Source of the DNA: Costus lasius
Lineage: Eukaryota; Streptophyta; Magnoliopsida; Zingiberales; Costaceae
Direction: 5' to 3'
Assembly (NCBI GenBank): GCA_027563935.2
Contig: CM050454.1
Coordinates: 2,898,501 to 2,962,500, forward strand
Length of the DNA stretch: 64,000 nucleotides
Numbering within the stretch: the stretch's first letter is position 1; the number at the start of each line of letters is the position of its first letter. A program made the translations under genes and the position numbers. The notes beneath the pieces were generated by a model, which was given only the letters and a program-made list of their open reading frames with translations, was not told the origin of the DNA and ran no database searches. Below, in pieces: positions 58,681-64,000 of the stretch.

Positions 58681-61129
58681 TTTTGATCCAAGGGTCTTCT
58701 ATTGTGCAAGTGATCTCATAGTTCTAAGTTCCTTTCTTAAAATATTTTAGGGAGAGATTTTCTAGAAATTCTACTCTGAAACCCTACACCCGTCAGCTAC
58801 ACAAATTTAAAAAATAATTTTTCTTAAATATAGTCAGATCATTAACAAAACAATCAAATCAAATTATAACATAATTATCATATGACAAATAGAATAAAAA
58901 GATGAATAACGAAAAAAAAAAGAGGGAATAGATTTTCAGTTATAATCATATGATTAATAAAATAATAAAATGAATAGCTAAAAAAAAAAAGAATAGATTT
59001 TCACCTAAGTTTATTATGGGGGTATTTATATAATTTTTTAATTTTACATGATTAACAAAATTCAAATTAAACGTGGAATTAAACAAAATATGATAATCCT
59101 TGCCAACTTGGAAGCACGCACAGATAGATTTCATTTATCATGACAATCAATTTCTGCATGATAAACTTATATAATAAAAAGCTATCCATAAATATACAAT
59201 ACACTATAACAAAAAATCCAACCTATTAAAATTATAAAATCCACATAAAAATTATCTCATAATATAAGTTCTTCAAAATTATATTTATTAAAGGCTCACA
59301 AAATAAAATCATATGTTGTCCATAATAAGACAATACCGTTTAAGTTCATAAAACTATAAAAAAAAATTCATAAATGTCTATAAAACAACCTAAAAGGAAC
59401 TACAATTATTTCATTTCAAGTAATAAAAATAGAAAAAAATATATAAAAAATACTAGTCACTTTCTATGGAAGTCACTATTCTATGTGACCATTTCTAGAT
59501 TGCACTTTTTTAATACTTAGAAGCAAAACAATGGGGATTAACCAAAATTAGCTAAATAGGGATTGGTAATAAGATGAATGCATGATCCAAAATGAAATCT
59601 CAACTCTATGGGTATAATATATATGTGCAAATAGAAAAAATAATCAATATATATCCTATCACATTAAAAATGAAGCTGTTAATGGTTATCTCTATTTTTG
59701 CATTACGCCTTGCACTCCAATAAGAGTGGTTCTACCATCAAACTCCAAAAAGTGGAACGATTGCTATTAGATAGCCCAATTATATTGTGTAACACTTGAA
59801 AACTCTAGTATTATCTAAATGACAATCTTGTAGCAAATTGATTACTTAATAGAGTTACTCGTTTATTTGTTTCTTTTAAAATGCCCGTTTCTTTTGATTG
59901 CATCAAAAAAACAAGTGTCATATTATCTATCATTAGTCAACTTAGAATTTTAATAAAAATTCAAAAACAAATACTAAATTCTAAAATGCCAATAAAGCAT
60001 ATTAAAATTAATTTGAATTTAAAGAAAATTAGACTCATTGTTTAGAGATGAAACATATTATTAACTTCAATTTCGAATTATTACTCTTGTTGTTACTATT
60101 GTTGTATGCAGAAATAAACTCATTTCATTATAGAAAAAATATCAATATTTGTTGGAAATAAAATATAAAACTGGTTAGTCCTCACTCCTGTCAAGCAAAT
60201 GAACACTGATATTGATTTGAGTATATCATTCTTCATCTTCCATCACAAGCACGCAATCAATCTAGACGATAGTGAGTAAATTGTGAGACCAATCCATTAT
60301 CAAACTAATGTTCATCTTTGACCTTCCAAAAAAAAATACATTCATTCTATGGTCCTATCGATCAAAGTTATACACACATTTTTCTCTACTTTACAAAATT
60401 CATCGTTTGCACTTTCGTTCCAATTTTCAAGTACTATATAGGAAAAAATTTCCTGAGCAAGGGGCTACTCAAGAAAAAGTTAAGCACAGCCCCTTAAAAA
60501 AAAATTCACGATCCTAAAAATCATGAAAAAAAATATCCATGATGTTGTCCACGATGAGAGCTTTCCAATGGTACCAAGATCCACGAAATTGTCGTGTCCA
60601 TGATGTTGTTTTTAGTTTTTTCTAATTGGGTTAATTGAATGACCATAATAGTTGATAACAAGATTTTGGTATCAAATTCTGTTTTTTATTAAATTATTTA
60701 CATAAAAAAAATTAATTATACCACTGAGATCAAATATATGATTAGAAAATCATTTGTAGCATGATCAATTTGATTTTTTTGATTAATCTTAAGAATTAAT
60801 TGGTTTTCATTTGATGATATTTAAACATTATCTTTGCGAACTTATGTTCAAAAGTTCATACTGTGAGGAAAACTAGTAGTTAACTCCATTTGTCAGTTTT
60901 TGCTCAAGTCAAGCAAATAAATAAAGAGATTCTAAGTGTATCTATCCTCAATTTTCTTTTTTGTTCCAATCAAAAATAGACCGATTAAAAGTGATAGAGC
61001 CAAAAAACTGAACGAAATGTTGAAAACAAAAGAGGTTTGACAAGTAATGGATGGGTGTGATATAAGTGGCATGACGAATCCAATAATACACATTAATAGT
61101 AATTAAATAGAAAAGAGTGATGGGTTAAG
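58681..61129. repeat. Duplicated spacer of unit E
   Basis: Colinear with 37801-41514 minus solo LTR 2; the empty site of that LTR is near 60933-60943. No gene or RNA recognised. Confidence 0.65.
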
Positions 61130-61440
61130 GATGATGACTACTTCTGCATGCGTCCAACCAGTTCGTGTCATTTATTTGCAAGACTTAGCTTTAGAGTTGA
61201 CTGACTTTGGCCAAAAGTCAAGTCGCATGCAATTGGACGATTAGAAAATAAATGATGGATGATAACTACATTTTGTGTGCATTTGCGAGACTTGCTTGAG
61301 CGTTGATGACTCTGCCCAAAAGTCAAGACATGCGGTTGGACATTTAGGAGACAGAGATTGTTTTTACTAGTCTTTGCAAATTCAAATTTGCGGAAGCTGG
61401 AATTTTCAGATAATCAGGTGCTTCTTATATAATAATGATG
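61130..61440 (+). promoter_or_regulatory. P2-type W-box block without a gene (unit E)
   Basis: Same as 41515-41830, with the TATA box in cttatataataatg near 61425. Confidence 0.55.
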
Positions 61441-61983
61441 TGATCAAGGTGAACTCTCGATTGTCTCTCGCGAATTTTCGATATCTCCAGTGAACTTCCG
61501 CCAGAGATGAACTTCCGCCTGTCTCTGATGAACTCCCACCTGTTATAAATGAACTTTAACTTTAGTTAAAAGACTTAAAACGTATCTTTAAGGTATCTAA
61601 CCGTGCTTTAAGATTTGTGAATTAAAATCTAAAGGCGTCTCCCTAAAAATTTCTAGAGAGACTGTCTCGCTAGAATTTTTCTTCCTTGTTTTGCCTTTAA
61701 CTATAACAGCAGAGGCTTGATGATGGCAATAGAAAATGGAAATAGTTGCAGCGATGACTAATCCCAAGCTAAAGGAATTATCTCGGTGACTATACTTTAG
61801 TGAGTTTAGGCTACAATGATGGCACTTGAAACACAAGGAGGGAAGCTCAGTACAATGGACAAGAATTAGGACAGTCGACTACAATAGTGAATAGTTAGTA
61901 GGAGAGAGGAAATTAGGGCAAACAAAGTAGAGCCAGGCGGGCGCCGGCCGCACAAGTTTGAATGACGCTGCAACACTTCGGAG
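61441..61983. other. Spacer between P2 and the hAT-type MITE (unit E)
   Basis: Colinear with 41831-42339, with a small extra piece (gagatgaacttccgcctgtc) near 61504. The minus-strand frame at 61597-61836 is the recurring spacer frame, not a gene. Confidence 0.55.
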
Positions 61984-62445
61984 TAGGAGTGAGCATTCGG
62001 TAAAAATCGAAACTGATTTACCGATATTTTTTTTACCAAAAATTTCGTAAAAACCTAAATTTTACCAAACCGAATTTACCAAAATTTTTCGGTAAATTCA
62101 GTAAATTACCGAAAAATTAAATTATTAAGTATTTAATTAATTATATGATTGATAATTAAGCAATTAGGTATTGGGTAATAGGTTTTAGACTTTTAATAAC
62201 TAATTATACTATAATAAAATTAGGATATAATATAATATATTATATTTATTAATATATATTATATTATATTATATATATATATATATCGGTAAATCAGTTT
62301 TTTACAGAACCGAAATTAGAAAAATCAAAATCGAAACCGAAAACCGAATTTTATAAAATTTATTACCGAAACCGAAATCGAATTTACCGAAATTTTCAGT
62401 AATCAGTAAAAACTGAAAAAACCGAACCTGAATACTCACTCCAAA
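61984..62445. mobile_element. hAT-type MITE (unit E copy)
   Basis: Left TAGGAGTGAGCATTCGG with a complementary right end; 8-bp flanks CTTCGGAG (61976-61983) and CTTCAGAG (62446-62453). 462 bp, with a TA tract near 62265-62286. Confidence 0.82.
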
Positions 62446-63204
62446 CTTCAGAGGACTAAAATGACCTTGGTGGTGACAAGAAAATAAAGCTTATTTCCTC
62501 ATGAATTCTCTATCTTTCATCATTTTTTTTAACATGAGTTTAGAATTTCCTCATGAATTCTCTGTCTTTCATCATTTTACTAATTAAGAAGGCAATTATT
62601 AGTCTGTCGTGTATGATTTCGAGTTCAATGGATGAATAGTTGAACCTATATCCACTACTTCTGAAATATTAGAGTTTTGATATCTTCCAAGTATTCAGAC
62701 TTTTGGCGCACCTCCTAAATATTAGAATCAAATTATCTTAAGATTAATTGATTTTCAATTTAAATTATATTTTTTTAGTTTACTAGATAGTTATTTGTTA
62801 CAATTATTGTGATAAGTACATGATTGAATATTCATTCGTGATCTGAATGTGCCAACTTTTGGATATAAGTTGGAGGGTTCATCAAGATTGATTTTGGATG
62901 GTGAAGATTAAATTTTGAGTAATGATTCAGACTTTGAGGAAAATTTGTGCTTGGACCCCATTGCCCATTGCCAGTCTTCTTTCAAAGCAAGCAAATAAAT
63001 AAATGATAGAGATTCATGTGTATTTATCCTCAATTTTCTTCTTTGTTCCAAAAATAGACTGATTAAAAATGATAAAGCAAAAAAAAATGATAGAAATGCT
63101 GAAAACAAAATAGGGCAATCAAGCAATGAATGAGTGTGAGATAAGTGACATGAATAATCCAATAATACACATTGATATTAATTAATTAAAAAAGAGTGGT
63201 GGAT
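62446..63204. other. Spacer
   Basis: Colinear with 42825-43584, including the 50-bp tandem unit (about 62497-62575). No gene seen. Confidence 0.55.
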
Positions 63205-63364
63205 TACGGATGATGACTACTTCTATACGCATCCAATCAGTTTAAGCCATTTATTTGCAACACTTAGCTTTAGAGTTGATTGACTTTAGCCAATCAAGTC
63301 GCATACGATTGGGACGATTAAAAAATAAATGACGAATGATGGCTACTTACTTTTGTGTGCATGT
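63205..63364 (+). promoter_or_regulatory. P1 block truncated by a repeat insertion (window end)
   Basis: Same truncation point as 43744 (acttttgtgtgcatg), so the insertion predates the duplication of units D and E. Confidence 0.65.
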
Positions 63365-64000
63365 ATTGACTAGAGTATCACTCTCTAGGATTTATTCTGG
63401 AGTTTACTCTCCAGTAAAATAGTTGTTTATTTCGGAGTGATCTCTCCATCAGGGGAGTGTTTATTTTGGAGTTGTCTCTCCATTGTTTATTTCGGAGTTG
63501 TCTTTTCCATCATTGGGGTGTTTGTTTCGAAGTTATCTCCCTGTGGTTTATTTCGGAGTTGCCTTCTCCGTCATTAGGGTGTTTGTTTCGAAGTTATCTC
63601 TCCGCGGTTTATTTCGGAGTTGCCTTCTTCATCATTGGGTTGTTTATTTTGGAGTTGTCTCTCCATTGTTTATTTCGGAGTTGTCTTTTCCATCATTGGG
63701 GGGTTTATTTTGGAGTTATCTCTCCATTGTTTATTTCGGAGTTGTCTTCTCCATTATTTGGGGGTTTATTTTGGAGTTGTCTCTCCATTAGGATAGATCG
63801 AGAGAGAAAAAAATGATAAAAAAAATTATACCTGTGTAGCAGCAGAATCCTTAGCAGTATTTTTTTGTCAGCGTCTTCTTCCTTCTCGTCCACGTCCGGA
63901 AGTCTTCAGCGTTTGGATCTTTTACGCTTGACTGTATGGAATTCTTCATCAGTGTCTGGGCTATCAAAAGTCCTCTTCACGTCGATTGTCCTTCTCACGC
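63365..64000. repeat. 61-bp minisatellite and repeat region (second copy, runs off the window)
   Basis: Colinear with 43745-44340. The tandem 61-bp units span about 63422-63790. The 119- and 102-codon overlapping frames here are two readings of the same minisatellite and are not genes. Confidence 0.75.

Overview
This window is eukaryotic and comes from a flowering plant. It is AT-rich, with long non-coding spacers, canonical GT-AG introns, miniature transposons and solo LTRs. It carries a tandem cluster of leucine-rich-repeat receptor-like protein (LRR-RLP) genes of the Cf/EIX type: a signal peptide, paired-cysteine N-cap, about 30 extracellular LRRs, an island domain, one membrane helix and a short tail without a kinase. 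The species cannot be fixed from the sequence.

All RLP copies are on the + strand. A (1-716) is the 3' end of a gene that begins before the window. B (15196-18821, 1180 aa) and D (31747-35288, 1152 aa) are intact two-exon genes with the same 83-bp intron. C (23383-26404) is a pseudogene missing its promoter-proximal exon 1; it has two stops, a 26-bp duplication and a 2-bp deletion. E (53388-56079) is a pseudogene with two stops, a 1-bp deletion and a large LRR deletion. F (46081-46497) is an isolated 3' fragment. Relics of an older, diverged RLP lie at 6135-6530, 27188-27310, 37625-37800, 57385-57750 and 58483-58680.

The spacers are themselves duplicated. Each unit carries up to two related upstream blocks, called here P1 and P2. 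Both have clustered W-box cores (TTGAC[CT]) and end in a TATA box (TATATAATA). P1 lies directly before the RLP start codons. P2 copies mostly have no gene, and one now runs straight into pseudogene C. One P1 copy (5237-5536) is joined directly to RLP 3'-flank sequence, the scar of a whole-gene deletion. Two more P1 copies (ending near 43744 and 63364) are cut by the same 61-bp minisatellite-bearing repeat.

Mobile elements: two solo LTRs of one family with 5-bp target duplications (11729-12789, 40099-41322); a hAT-type miniature family with 8-bp target duplications (3390-3829, 42340-42824, 50220-50775, 61984-62445, and a related element at 52165-52730); a Tourist-like element with a TTA duplication (13182-14148); shorter MITEs at 21779-21946, 27870-28018 and 49418-49585; and a GC-rich-ended hAT-like element (about 7168-8810) that contains a RING-H2 zinc-finger coding remnant.

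If expressed, the intact products would sit in the plasma membrane and detect an extracellular ligand. Having no kinase, they would need partner kinases of the SOBIR1/BAK1 kind, as known for this family. The W-box clusters suggest WRKY-type, defence-linked expression. The window shows a gene family in active turnover: copies made by segmental duplication, LRR number changed through a 144-bp module, and copies broken by deletion and insertion.
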